DNA of 34,256 nt from an uncultured Lachnospiraceae bacterium. GTDB lineage: Bacteria > Bacillota > Clostridia > Lachnospirales > Lachnospiraceae. Location: positions 1 to 34,256 of the forward strand of contig CAMWXE010000060.1 of NCBI GenBank assembly GCA_947178145.1. The letters are read 5' to 3'. The notes under the pieces were generated by a model that saw only the letters and a program-made list of their open reading frames with translations, had not been told where the DNA came from and did not search any database. Below, piece by piece: positions 8,138 through 18,362 of this stretch. A program made the translations under genes and the position numbers. Within the stretch, counting starts at the first letter, position 1. Each line of letters opens with the position of its first letter.

Positions 8138-10268
8138 TCAATATTCAACAATAATCCATTTATTCCATAGATTACCTGTATCAATATTAATCTTAACCTC
8201 TTTGTCTATCGTATCAGGCAGCTGCTTTTCAAACTGATAGAATTCCCCATTGGAATCAAGTGAAGCTTCTATTGTTTCCTTGTCAGAGTCCACACAAATG
8301 GTTACTGCTATCTCTTTATCACTCATGTCGCTCCACTTTCTGCCAATCAGTATATTTATTTTTTTCCCTGCCAGTGAGGAATCAAATGTAATTTTTTCTA
8401 GCGCATTTCCCTCATATACCTGTATTTCTTTTTTTTCCTCCTCCACAGAAACCAAATAGCAAAACTGATTGACATTTACTATGGTTGGTATTTTTATTGT
8501 ATACACAGACCCAATACTGTATTGCTGCTTTTCTATTTCATCTATTAATTGTACGAACGCATTTGGTTTCGAAATTGAATAGATTTTTCCGTTTTCTTTT
8601 ATACCTGATAAGATCGACTCACATTGCTTTTTCCCAGCTTCAGTTAATGCTCCGCTCTTTATATTTACAATCGGAACGTTAAGGTCAGTCATTGACATCA
8701 TGCTCCCATTCGTATCAAATACAATAAACCCCTTAATGTCCGCGGCAGTCACATGTGCTTTTTTATAATCGTGAAATAAATATTTCGCGTTTTGCATCCA
8801 ATTTTCCTGATTCTCAATTAAGGACTGCCGCTGCACACATTTACTTGAATTTACTATGTAATTTCCCGTCCATTCCATAGTAAATATTACTGGCAGAGCA
8901 CAGATACCCATTCCAATTACTTTATATCTTATTAAAGCTTTTTTCTTTAATAAAGTCATGACCATTACTGACAAAGAAATCCCTGCATACCATTCCAAGA
9001 AAAGTGAGTATCGCAAATGTCCATTGAGACATGTCAAATATAAGACATACAAACAGATTAGGATTCCATTTACTTTAAAAAGGAAAAATTCTTTTTTTCT
9101 ACACATCTCCCAAATAATACCAGCAGTACCCACAACCAGTGCAGCCAACAGCCTCCCACAATACACTGGATAATCTGCAAAATGTATATCGCTGGACCGG
9201 AATACCATATAATAGGGCCACAATAGGTACTCTTTCAGTGAATTAGGGCCAAATAATTGTTTTATTCCCGAATATTCATCCACTCCTTTCAAGAAAAACC
9301 ACTCTGATTGAAATATTTTATTCAGATATGGAAATACCGGATTGTGTGTCATTCTATAACTCATATACAGATAAGGAAAGCAAACAAGGAAGCCTGCAAT
9401 TATTCCATATATCCATGCCTGCCACTGAATATTTTTGTAAAATCCTGTAACATACAATACAAACAGCAAAGAAACAAAAACAAAATTGCTGGGCTTTATA
9501 CACACACATACTCCTGCCATGACACCAAGAACATATATATCTGTATTTTCTTGTTTCTCCGCAAAGAAAATTCGAAACAGAACCTCTATCAAAAAGGGAA
9601 GTGCCAGCCAGTCAACATAATACGTATCCACATACACCAGAATCTGTTCTGACAACACACACACACAGGCCAGCGCTGATATCAATGCTTTCTGTTTATT
9701 TTCAGGTCCCAGCCCTGTGATAACAGTATAAGCCTTTTGCAAAAAATACTTTCCCTGTAAATATATGAGCATTAATGAAAGTGTTCCAAGCAACACCCCC
9801 CCCCCTGTATCCAAGCAGCGTTCTAAATATAAAATATGTTCTGTCTCCCATACAAAAATACAAGGAATTAATCACTCTGGTTGGGAAAAAATGATACTGC
9901 ACAATATCCTGTCCCAAAGATTCCTGCCAAAACAAATGATAATTTAATGTATCATATGAAGCATCTGGGATCGTAATTCTAATAAGCGAGAGAAACATAA
10001 GTAAAACAAGGGGGATGAGGTCTTCTTTACTCACCATACGCCAAAGAATAATTTTTCTTTTCTTCAAACCAACTTTGGTCAATGCTGTCATCAACACAAA
10101 AATTATGAATAAAACCAATTGATAATTTTCCGTTTTTGCGCCATCTGACAAAACTATTATCCAGTCGATTAGATTTGCTGTAACAAAAAACATCAGATAT
10201 AGATACAGCTCACACGAAATACCTTTCCTCCACATTTCTGTCTTCTTTATATCTGCGCTTCCCTTCAT
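8138..10268 (-). CDS. GT-C type membrane glycosyltransferase, frameshifted at poly-G (phase OFF?)
   Basis: Two overlapping frames make one gene. The first starts at 10268 (ATG with AAAGGG eight bases upstream) and runs out of frame at ten G residues (codon ~154), ending at 9702. The second carries the rest, to 8138. With nine G (or twelve) the frames join as YRGGVLLGTL into one protein of about 709 residues. It has many membrane helices, an early luminal motif DASYDTLNYHL typical of GT-C enzymes that use polyprenyl-phosphate sugars, and a C-terminal soluble region of about 200 residues. As written the product is truncated at about 188 residues. The tract makes a reversible on/off switch plausible; an assembly error in the homopolymer is the alternative. 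Confidence 0.8.
9796..9805 (-). repeat. Homopolymer tract of ten G (coding strand)
   Basis: Ten consecutive C on the + strand, exactly where the two halves of the GT-C gene change frame. Nine or twelve would restore the full frame. This is typical of slipped-strand phase-variation tracts. Confidence 0.9.
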
Positions 10269-10310
10269 ACAAAACATCCCTTTCAGCTTTTGTCGCAAAC
10301 AAATATTCGA

Positions 10311-11075
10311 TTATCTATTTTCTATTGCCATCACATACTCTTCACCCAATCCCCATGCATCTTCAAGCCTCAAAGCAACGGCCTCTTTTCCTTCGATAAT
10401 TTCTGCCGGAATCTGTGCAGATATAAATGTTTCACCAATTACTGCCTTTGTCCTAAATTCGTTAACATAAATCTTCATAGGATCACTTATTCTGTTGGGA
10501 ACAATTCCTAATAACAACGAACCGTCTTCCTGGGCATACTGATAAATTTCCTCAATCATAAGCACACTATTATTGTTACGCTCAATTTCTTTAATTTGTC
10601 CATCACAGTATTCCCAAACAATATACGGCTCTGAATATGCTATTTCATTCCAATCATTATCTCTCAATATCTGAATTTTTAAAGATGCATCGTCATACAG
10701 CAATTTACAGACTGCACCATCTCCATAAAAGAAGGGGGTGTACTCCTTGTCCCCCAGATCCTTGATATAAATTGTCGTTCCCGGCATAGGCGCCGCTATC
10801 TTCCCAATATCATCCCATGCCCTCTTTTCATACTTGGCATTTGCAAGCCAGTCCTCTCTTGTCCTGACATTTCCGCTTGCCTGTGCCGTAAGGAGAAATA
10901 AGCCCAATATAATCACCAGAATTATATCATGCAAATTCAGCTTAACTACAACAACAGCGAAAAGTAATCCTACAAATATTGCGGGAAAATATAAATACAA
11001 AACATGCGCTCTATTTATCATTGGAAGTACCGTCGAAACGGTTATCAAAATTTTTTTCTTTCCATTTATCTTCAC
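10311..11075 (-). CDS. Short membrane protein with extracytoplasmic domain, possibly a 5'-truncated GT-C relative
   Basis: 254 residues: two hydrophobic helices at about residues 25-45 and 47-65, then a soluble domain of about 190 residues with no cysteine pattern or known motif that I recognise. The segment PMINRAHVLYLYFPA followed by helices and a soluble tail resembles the last part of large multi-helix polysaccharide membrane proteins. The N-terminal 8-10 helices expected of those are absent. The ribosome site is weak (GTGAG). It starts 19 bases after the stop of the giant glycosyltransferase. It may be a functional small protein or the tail of a gene truncated when its neighbour arrived. 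Confidence 0.6.
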   Translation of the reverse strand: MKINGKKKILITVSTVLPMINRAHVLYLYFPAIFVGLLFAVVVVKLNLHDIILVIILGLFLLTAQASGNVRTREDWLANAKYEKRAWDDIGKIAAPMPGTTIYIKDLGDKEYTPFFYGDGAVCKLLYDDASLKIQILRDNDWNEIAYSEPYIVWEYCDGQIKEIERNNNSVLMIEEIYQYAQEDGSLLLGIVPNRISDPMKIYVNEFRTKAVIGETFISAQIPAEIIEGKEAVALRLEDAWGLGEEYVMAIENR

Positions 11076-11094
11076 TCACTTAAAATTCTTTTCC

Positions 11095-14000
11095 TTATAC
11101 AATCGTATTATCAATATTGGTTGTTGGTGCCACGCCTTCCCTGCTTTTATGTCTTACCCATTTGACATTCCACTTTTTTTCAAAAATCTCTTTATTTTTA
11201 TGAAAAAGATTCATAAAGCTCTCCTCCTCCATCTTCTTAAAAGACATACTCATAAAATGGTGTACAAATGCATCTTCTGCAATCACCAAAGAATATCCTT
11301 TCGCCTTTACCGCTTCTGCATAATCATCGTCTTCGAACATACCAATCCCATAATTTTCATCCAGATAGCCGCAATCTTCGATAACTTGCCTTCTTATCAT
11401 TGTGCAAAAGAGCGCTAATACATTTATATCCTTATATTCTTCATTCAAATGCTTTGCTGTATAATTGTATGAAAAGATTTCCAGTTCGCTCATATTGTGA
11501 TAATTCACTTTGATTTTCGCCTCATTGCCAATGGAATTGGTTACCGGGCCACACATCCCAAGCGTTGTATCATTTTCCAGATGTTTTGCCATGGCGGTCA
11601 GCCATCCCCTTGTAATTACCGTATCATTGTTTAATAAAACAATATACTCCCCTTCTGCTGCCCTCATTCCTATATTATTTCCTGCTGCAAATCCAAGATT
11701 TTGTTCATTTAATATTACTTTAATGTTTGATTCCTTTTCCGATAATTGCAGCAGATATTCTCTCGTTCCATCAGACGAGCAGTTATCCACCACAATCAAT
11801 TCATAATCAGGGTAGGCTGTTTTTTCCAGTATGCTTTTTATACAAATCTTGTTCATCTCCAAATTGTTAAATGTAAGCACCACAATACTTACCTTGGGAA
11901 CTGCTTTTTGCGATGCATCCCTAAATTTTTCATATCGTTCCTGCCAGTCATGCAGCCGCGCAAACTCAGTGCATTCTTTCGGAATGCGCAGTGTATCCTT
12001 GTCCGAGAGGCACATATGCACATAATCGGCAAATTTTTCATCCTCATTCGCCATATACACATATTCATTTCGATAGGGCTCTAGTTCTGGTATTTCGGTT
12101 GAAACAATTTTTTTACCAGCACTGAGATACTCATAAAATTTTACCGGATTTGTCGCTTTAATCAGGTCGGTGGACGTATCAAACGGAATAATGCACACAT
12201 CAAAGTCTCTCAGATATTCTGGCAGCTCATCATACGGCTTTTCCCCCAGAAGTTTTATATTGCCGCATTTTTTTAGCTCCTTCTCCCCACAAGTTACATG
12301 GCCAACAAGCACAATATCGCACTCCTGAAAACGTTCTGCCAGATAAATGACTTTCTTAATCTGAAACCACTCCGCTATCGCTCCATAGTACCCTATTACT
12401 TTTCTTTCATGGTTTGTATTTCCAAGTGCAGCATTGAAGTGGGAAAACTCTGTTCCATTCCGTATTAATTCAACATTTGTGTTATATTTTTTTGCAATAT
12501 CATATAAATACTGGGAACTTGCAATAACCATATCAGATGTGCAAAGAAGTTTTTCACAATTTCTCTTCACAAGCACCTCGGCCGAATTCAAAAATCCTGT
12601 ATAATCATCCATATAGTCCGTTACAATCTTAAATCCGTAATTTTCACGCAAAACTTCCGCTAAAGAAACCCAATTGGGATAATCAACAATTGTTATTGCA
12701 TCTCTTATGCAAAAGCCGTCAATGATTTTGCGCATCTGCTTCTTCAGTTCATATTCCTGGGTGTGCCAATCTGTTAAATGTATGGCTGAGTATACATCAT
12801 TATGTATATTTATGACGTACAGATTCTTTTTCAATTCACAGACAGAATACTCCTGAAAATGATTGGCGTTAAAGTAAAATACTCTATGCCCATTTTGTGC
12901 ATACCGAACTGCTAACTGCTGCGGCCGTTGAAATCTAAAATCAAAGTCGATTACACCCAGCATAATGACATCAAAATTAGTATACTTTTCTCTCAATAAA
13001 ATTTCCGCCGCGTTGTTAAAACTGTTTTCTATGAGCATGGCTCTTGCAAGCCATGTATTATCCTCGGCAATCTGCTTAGCCTTTTCCCCCGCCAGCTCTT
13101 TGTATTCTTTCTGTGTCAGCTTATCTAAATAAAATAAGAATTCATCACAGCCGTCAGCACATGCAATATATTCACATACATATTTCTCCATCTCCTTCAT
13201 CTTTGATGTTATTATTGGCAGTCCTAATGCACAATACTCGTAAAACTTAATAGGAGAAACACAATCCATTGTTTCATTCACTTTAAACGGAATTATTGCA
13301 ACATCAAATAGCTTTGCATAGTCCGATAATTCCTTATATGGCTTCATCCCCAACATATGAATATTTTGTAGTTCATCCAATGCGGTTGTATTGCAGATAC
13401 GCTCACCAAGAAAGACAAACTCGTAATCTGGCCGTGCTATGGCCGCTGACTTTATCATTACATAATCCATCCATTCTGCAATATATCCATAATACCCGAT
13501 TATCTTATGCCCCGTATTGACTATAGCAGCCATATCCTGCGGAATAAAATCCGCGTGAACATATAAAAACTCTTCTGGATTCACTCCGTTCGGCAAATAA
13601 ATTGCATCCTTTCTGTCCATTATATAATTTTCCAGCGTTCTTGCCACATAACTGACATGACTTGCCAGGCCAACTATCTCATGATGCCGCTTTAAATATG
13701 AATTATCAAAATATGGAAAAAGATCCAGTTTATCCAGCAAATGATACCAGACTTTTTTATTTTTTAGTCTGTTTAAAAATGCCTCCGAACCCAGCCAGGT
13801 CAATAAAACTGTCACATCCTGGTCTCTGATCGCGCAAAGCAACTCTTTCTCATGCACTATGATAACATTTTTCTCTACCTCTCTAAATACTTTCTCCAGA
13901 TTGGGATGCTCACAAAAGAAGCATAACCATCCCAACCTCGCAAAGGAACGCAAAAGCTGCTGTGGAGTCTGTAATGGCTCCCAGTGCACAACATGCGGAT

Positions 14001-15357
14001 AAATGAGAATCCCCTTGTATTCATGCGTTTCCAATATTTTCTGAATCTGTCTGACTTCCTCGATGTCTACTTTTCCGTCATCTAATCTCTTTTCCTCTTC
14101 TTTTATATGCTTTCCCAACTTAGAATCTGCTGCCATGTTGATTCCAGTATTGCGTCCACTCAGTACCTCTGCTATTCTATAAACTGGCTTAAACCGATTA
14201 TCGGAATCAGTGCCATCTCCTTTTAAATATCCACTGATCCATCTGATGTAATTCTTTCTCTCTTCACCTGATTTATTAAATAATTGATGTTTTGTCCGAT
14301 GAAGCATATGGGAAAATTTATATAATCCCCAGTTGGTCAGCTCGTCACACATTATGATTGCAGAATTTATTTTTGCTTCCAAAACAACTCTTTTATTTTC
14401 AGAATTCTCAAGCCTCAGCACGCTCTCCTCAAGATTATCACGAAGCGCAGCATTTTGGTTTTCAAGTTCACTATTTTTTTGCTTGATACAGCGCACTTCT
14501 CTGTCCAGCATTTCCTGATCGTTTTTTAATCTGTCTATATCTCCTTTCAGAATCTTCTTACCCCGTTCTAAAACTGCAATTTCGTCCTCTAACGCTGATA
14601 TTCTATCCGCAAGAACAGACTTCTCATTTTCTAATGTTACATTCCTATCTTCAAGCTCCGCATATTTCCGGTTCACAATTTCATTGACTTTCTCCAATTC
14701 TTTGTATGTATCTGAGTTGACATGTTCGACAATATCGGAAAGCATCCTATTAACAGGTTCTTTGGAATATATCAGCAGCATCTGTTCCCCACAATAATAC
14801 AGAGAATCACACTGACAAGTTCTTGCATATATCAGTACATTGCCATCTATAGACAGGGGAATCTTATTGGTATGAAATTGAACTTCATGTTCATCGATGA
14901 AACCTTCCCCTTCTCTATATGGCAGCATAATGACTGTATACTTATTTGAACGCATGCACAAATTCTTTAATACCTCTTCCGTGTTCTTAAAATGCTCCAC
15001 TACGTTGGAAGATATCACTACATGATACTGCCTGTTTCTTTCCGGCTGCATGATATCCGAAACCAGATACATAAATTCCGGATACTGTTTTCTTGCATTT
15101 CTGATTGCACTTTCTGCAAAGTCTTCACCGCAAATACTGCATCCCTTAAAAAGATTGCTCCATATTGGAAGTGCATTTCCATCCGCACATCCCATGTCGC
15201 ATACTGAATATTTATGTTCTCTTAATTCATCAATAAACCATTGTGGTAACATATTACATAAGGTATTGGCAAAAAAGATAGTCTGGTTATCGCCTCCAAA
15301 ATCATTCCAATCTGTCTCAAACCTCCGATTCCAATACTCTACTGAGTTTACTTCCAT
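11095..15357 (-). CDS. Giant fusion: methyltransferase + coiled coil + two GT4-like domains + GT2
   Basis: 1420 residues, no signal peptide or membrane helix, so cytoplasmic. Residues 1-210 are a SAM methyltransferase-like domain (VCDMGCADG at 52-60, ISSNVVEHF at 115-123). Residues 210-345 form a coiled coil. Residues 450-790 and 795-1150 are two related GT-B domains, each with a PQQL entry motif (PLQTPQQLLRSF; FRFQRPQQLAVRY), a YYGxIAEW motif (622-629; 990-997) and a sugar-nucleotide segment, PIKFYEYCALG or PVKFYEYLSAG. Residues 1155-1400 are a GT2 domain (VSIVVLTFNN, VVDNCSSDGT, LLNNDT). The GT-B domains resemble the separate gene at 20345-21427. Such multi-enzyme chains can build and cap a repeat unit; the sugars are unknown. 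The start has AAAGGA upstream. Confidence 0.88.
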   Translation of the reverse strand: MEVNSVEYWNRRFETDWNDFGGDNQTIFFANTLCNMLPQWFIDELREHKYSVCDMGCADGNALPIWSNLFKGCSICGEDFAESAIRNARKQYPEFMYLVSDIMQPERNRQYHVVISSNVVEHFKNTEEVLKNLCMRSNKYTVIMLPYREGEGFIDEHEVQFHTNKIPLSIDGNVLIYARTCQCDSLYYCGEQMLLIYSKEPVNRMLSDIVEHVNSDTYKELEKVNEIVNRKYAELEDRNVTLENEKSVLADRISALEDEIAVLERGKKILKGDIDRLKNDQEMLDREVRCIKQKNSELENQNAALRDNLEESVLRLENSENKRVVLEAKINSAIIMCDELTNWGLYKFSHMLHRTKHQLFNKSGEERKNYIRWISGYLKGDGTDSDNRFKPVYRIAEVLSGRNTGINMAADSKLGKHIKEEEKRLDDGKVDIEEVRQIQKILETHEYKGILIYPHVVHWEPLQTPQQLLRSFARLGWLCFFCEHPNLEKVFREVEKNVIIVHEKELLCAIRDQDVTVLLTWLGSEAFLNRLKNKKVWYHLLDKLDLFPYFDNSYLKRHHEIVGLASHVSYVARTLENYIMDRKDAIYLPNGVNPEEFLYVHADFIPQDMAAIVNTGHKIIGYYGYIAEWMDYVMIKSAAIARPDYEFVFLGERICNTTALDELQNIHMLGMKPYKELSDYAKLFDVAIIPFKVNETMDCVSPIKFYEYCALGLPIITSKMKEMEKYVCEYIACADGCDEFLFYLDKLTQKEYKELAGEKAKQIAEDNTWLARAMLIENSFNNAAEILLREKYTNFDVIMLGVIDFDFRFQRPQQLAVRYAQNGHRVFYFNANHFQEYSVCELKKNLYVINIHNDVYSAIHLTDWHTQEYELKKQMRKIIDGFCIRDAITIVDYPNWVSLAEVLRENYGFKIVTDYMDDYTGFLNSAEVLVKRNCEKLLCTSDMVIASSQYLYDIAKKYNTNVELIRNGTEFSHFNAALGNTNHERKVIGYYGAIAEWFQIKKVIYLAERFQECDIVLVGHVTCGEKELKKCGNIKLLGEKPYDELPEYLRDFDVCIIPFDTSTDLIKATNPVKFYEYLSAGKKIVSTEIPELEPYRNEYVYMANEDEKFADYVHMCLSDKDTLRIPKECTEFARLHDWQERYEKFRDASQKAVPKVSIVVLTFNNLEMNKICIKSILEKTAYPDYELIVVDNCSSDGTREYLLQLSEKESNIKVILNEQNLGFAAGNNIGMRAAEGEYIVLLNNDTVITRGWLTAMAKHLENDTTLGMCGPVTNSIGNEAKIKVNYHNMSELEIFSYNYTAKHLNEEYKDINVLALFCTMIRRQVIEDCGYLDENYGIGMFEDDDYAEAVKAKGYSLVIAEDAFVHHFMSMSFKKMEEESFMNLFHKNKEIFEKKWNVKWVRHKSREGVAPTTNIDNTIV

Positions 15358-15401
15358 TTCTGTTTATGTTCCTTTCATTATTCCTGCAGTTAATTTAAGC
15401 A

Positions 15402-16943
15402 TCATTTAAATACTTCACTGACTGAGCATATATACTGCTTTCCTTTGCAAAAAATTAAATTCAGCACTCCAACAAAATGCACTATCCCATCTGCTGCCAA
15501 TATAGAAATAATCGGGTACATAACGCACTTATACCTCTCCTGTACCTCTGATAAAAACATCAAACATGCAAAGCCAAACAGGAACAGACAGCTAAACATA
15601 CGACGGCTATCCGAACGAAACAAAAGAAAAGCCGCCTCCATGCAAACAAAAATGCATATCATCATCCAGAAATTCTGTGTAAGCGTGTTCACTGCATAAA
15701 ACCAATTTGGTTTTTTCAAAATAGGAGAAGCGTCCGATATTGTCTCATTTACCCAATATGTTTCTCCGTTATTCTCCCATGCAACCTCAAATTTTCTTTC
15801 AAAATAGACAGGTGTCAAATATTTTTTTTCTTTTATTTCCTCTTTCAGTTGTTCAAGTGTTAACTTCGATGCTTTTTTATAATCATAATCACAATTTTGT
15901 ACATTTTGCGTGTATATTCCCCCTGACTCCTTGTTCCATGTACCATATGTTTGAGGATTTAAACCTACATAAATAAAATGCATCGTTGGATCTCTGTTAA
16001 CTGCCTCTCCATATGCATAATCCAACCCCGCAAAAATCAATTTATTAGATAAAAGATAGATGCATATGAAAAGCAATACTAAGAGTTTTTTGCATACCTT
16101 ACCACCCCCCCCTATTATTCCCTTTTTCAAAGATTGCAGACAGGCGGTCTTGATCACAAACAGTACAAGCATAATGCTTAAGGCTACCAGAATAATTTTA
16201 TCTGTTCTTTTAAAAAAACCCGACAAAGACAATACTACTGCTGACAAGCATATCATTATGCAGGCTGTTTTCTCTTTATATTTTCGAATTACTGTTTCTA
16301 TCAGCAATAAAAAAAGTAATGTTAAAAAAATGTTCACGAATTCAGGTGACAGCACAACAGAATACAATAAATGAGAGGGCCAGAAAGTATAAATTAATGC
16401 TGCTAAATACCCAATGTTTTCATTATTTAATCCCATATAACACAACACATAAATAAGTGCCGAAGAAAAAGCGCACAGTACTGCATTGCAAATAACTCCT
16501 GTCAAATCGCCATAGCCAAACAATTCCTGAATGAATTTAAGATATAGCGGATATATTGCCCAGTTTGACATAATCCGGTATTGATCCGGCGCCTCTGCCA
16601 GCGGAAAACTTTTTTCTGAAAATGCAAATGCAAATCCAAAATCACTGACTTGTTCCGTATATGCCCCTACCACCCATACTACCAGCAAATGTACACATAA
16701 AGATATTACAAATATGCTGACAATATTTCTATATCCTTCTTTTCCTGTAATGCACTTGGGTGAATTTAAAGCACAATACACCGCACCAGTAAAGAATAAA
16801 ATCACAATAATACGGCTTATATACCAAAGTACATTATGTTCAAAACCGCTTCCTCCATGAAACGAACAAACAACCAGCCCTGCTGCGAAAACAAGAAATA
16901 TTACCCCGAATATTTTTTCCAGGACATACGCAAGCTGCTTCAT
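15402..16943 (-). CDS. GT-C/PMT-type membrane glycosyltransferase with in-frame poly-G
   Basis: 513 residues from the ATG at 16943, which has AAAGAGGTG about six bases upstream; the frame also opens six codons earlier with a TTG. About ten or more membrane helices. The first long outside loop contains SDFGFAF (Asp101), where GT-C enzymes carry the catalytic acid. Near the C-terminus the EVQERYKCVMYP segment matches the late helix motif of the PMT/ArnT group. These enzymes transfer sugars from polyprenyl phosphate outside the membrane. Eight G residues at codons ~277-280 encode part of a Gly4 run and keep the frame open. Loss or gain of one G would truncate the protein. Lies 49 bases after the Wzt-like gene. 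Confidence 0.82.
   Translation of the reverse strand: MKQLAYVLEKIFGVIFLVFAAGLVVCSFHGGSGFEHNVLWYISRIIVILFFTGAVYCALNSPKCITGKEGYRNIVSIFVISLCVHLLVVWVVGAYTEQVSDFGFAFAFSEKSFPLAEAPDQYRIMSNWAIYPLYLKFIQELFGYGDLTGVICNAVLCAFSSALIYVLCYMGLNNENIGYLAALIYTFWPSHLLYSVVLSPEFVNIFLTLLFLLLIETVIRKYKEKTACIMICLSAVVLSLSGFFKRTDKIILVALSIMLVLFVIKTACLQSLKKGIIGGGGKVCKKLLVLLFICIYLLSNKLIFAGLDYAYGEAVNRDPTMHFIYVGLNPQTYGTWNKESGGIYTQNVQNCDYDYKKASKLTLEQLKEEIKEKKYLTPVYFERKFEVAWENNGETYWVNETISDASPILKKPNWFYAVNTLTQNFWMMICIFVCMEAAFLLFRSDSRRMFSCLFLFGFACLMFLSEVQERYKCVMYPIISILAADGIVHFVGVLNLIFCKGKQYICSVSEVFK
16105..16112 (-). repeat. Homopolymer tract of eight G (coding strand)
   Basis: Eight C on the + strand inside the 513-residue GT-C gene. 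The current length is in frame. It is the second such tract in this locus. Confidence 0.8.
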
Positions 16944-16992
16944 TTCTGCACCTCTTTCCAATTTGGTTATATTCTCAATTACGCCGCTGTAT

Positions 16993-18345
16993 TCACATTT
17001 TCTGACATAATGCTCCCTTTTCTATCCGTGTTCCATTGTACAAAATATTCGTTTCCACATCTACTACGCCAAATATTTTCTTATTGGTATACATCTTAAA
17101 ATAAGACACCCCTTCGATATACTCATAATAGGAAATCGCAGCATTTTCTCTGTTCTCAAGAGCAACCACCAAATAGTAATCATCACTGGCCAGCCGGGGC
17201 TTAAACTCAAACATAATCTCCTGACACTTCCCATTCAAAATCTCTATTCCTTCCTCATAAGTTGTCTTGACAATCAGATCTGTTCCTTCTGTATTCTTGA
17301 TAGAAAACGCAACCGAAAAATCGTTTGCCCTGATATCGTCATCCACGTCAAATCCTATTACAATTCTCATATCTTCCTGCGTGCTGAAAATGTTCTGCTC
17401 CTGATTGCTGATATCACAGATCTTTACATATTGAATTAATCCGGGTCTTATTCCCCAATGGGCGATACTGTCTGGAAAAAGAGAATTGCTTACCTTGCGC
17501 TCCTGCTTTTGCGGCTCCTGCACTGCTTTCTCCATCTTTTCACCGGCTTCCCTGTCTGCCTTTGTCCCGCTTCCAAGCAGTTTATAATCCGTGAACGCGG
17601 TAATGTCATCCAGATACATGAATTCGGTATACTTCGCACTGATGAAAGTAGGATCTCCTATATCAACCAGCCGTCCCTTGTTGATCCACATTACCCTGTC
17701 ACAGAATGTCCGCATCATGCCGACATCATGACCTACATACAGAATTGTCACACCTCTGTCCTGAAACTCTTTAAATTTGCGAAAGCATTTTGCCTGAAAA
17801 CGCATGTCTCCCACACTCAGTATTTCATCTACGATCAATATATCAGGCTCTACATTGATGGCACAGGAAAAAGCAAGCCGCGCAAACATACCGCTTGAAT
17901 ACGTTTTTACCGGTTGATATACATAATCCCCAATTTCCGCAAAATCAATGATACTTCCCAGTTTCTCCTCCATCTGTTTCCTGGTAAACCCCATCAATGT
18001 TCCGTAGAAATAAATATTCTCAATTCCGGTATACTCCATATGAAAGCCTGTTCCCAGTTCAAGAAGCGAAGATATTTTACCAGTAATTTCAATTGTTCCT
18101 TCTGACGGTTCATAAATTCCTGTTATCATTTTTAAGAGCGTCGATTTACCAGAGCCATTCCTTCCCATTATCCCCAGAATCTCTCCCTGTTCCACCGAAA
18201 AGCTTAAATCTGTGACTGCATAAAAGTCTGTATGCAGAACCTTACCCGAAACACTGAGCGCTTCTTTCATTTTATCCATGGGCGTATTATACATTTTAAA
18301 CACTTTTGACACATGGTTCACTCGAATTTTATCTTTTAACTGCAT
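16993..18345 (-). CDS. wzt: Polysaccharide ABC exporter ATP-binding protein with C-terminal glycan-binding domain (Wzt-like)
   Basis: 450 residues from the ATG at 18345 (GGGGATTGGAAG upstream); the longer frame to 18480 lies inside the permease gene and is rejected. Walker A GRNGSGKST at 61-69, ABC signature YSSGMFARLAF at 149-159, Walker B ILIVDE at 169-174, then a GHD switch histidine. Residues ~260-450 form an extra domain (about FPDSIAHWG onward) like the Wzt C-terminal domain, which in O-antigen exporters recognises the end of the finished glycan. Its presence suggests the polymer is completed and perhaps capped in the cytoplasm, possibly by the methyltransferase part of the giant fusion (inference). 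It pairs with the permease gene 17 bases upstream. Confidence 0.92.
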   Translation of the reverse strand: MQLKDKIRVNHVSKVFKMYNTPMDKMKEALSVSGKVLHTDFYAVTDLSFSVEQGEILGIMGRNGSGKSTLLKMITGIYEPSEGTIEITGKISSLLELGTGFHMEYTGIENIYFYGTLMGFTRKQMEEKLGSIIDFAEIGDYVYQPVKTYSSGMFARLAFSCAINVEPDILIVDEILSVGDMRFQAKCFRKFKEFQDRGVTILYVGHDVGMMRTFCDRVMWINKGRLVDIGDPTFISAKYTEFMYLDDITAFTDYKLLGSGTKADREAGEKMEKAVQEPQKQERKVSNSLFPDSIAHWGIRPGLIQYVKICDISNQEQNIFSTQEDMRIVIGFDVDDDIRANDFSVAFSIKNTEGTDLIVKTTYEEGIEILNGKCQEIMFEFKPRLASDDYYLVVALENRENAAISYYEYIEGVSYFKMYTNKKIFGVVDVETNILYNGTRIEKGALCQKM

Positions 18346-18362
18346 CTTCCAATCCCCAAATT

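Noticed and set aside
7907..8237. Small open frames on both strands with similar basic peptides (VKKRRRSGLRRGF / VKKPRRSPLRLRF)
   Set aside because: The similarity follows from the palindromic DNA of the repeat element; no ribosome sites and they overlap real genes.
10834..11418. 194-codon + strand frame spanning the end of the giant fusion and the short membrane protein
   Set aside because: It crosses two minus-strand genes and the gap between them, with no ribosome site.
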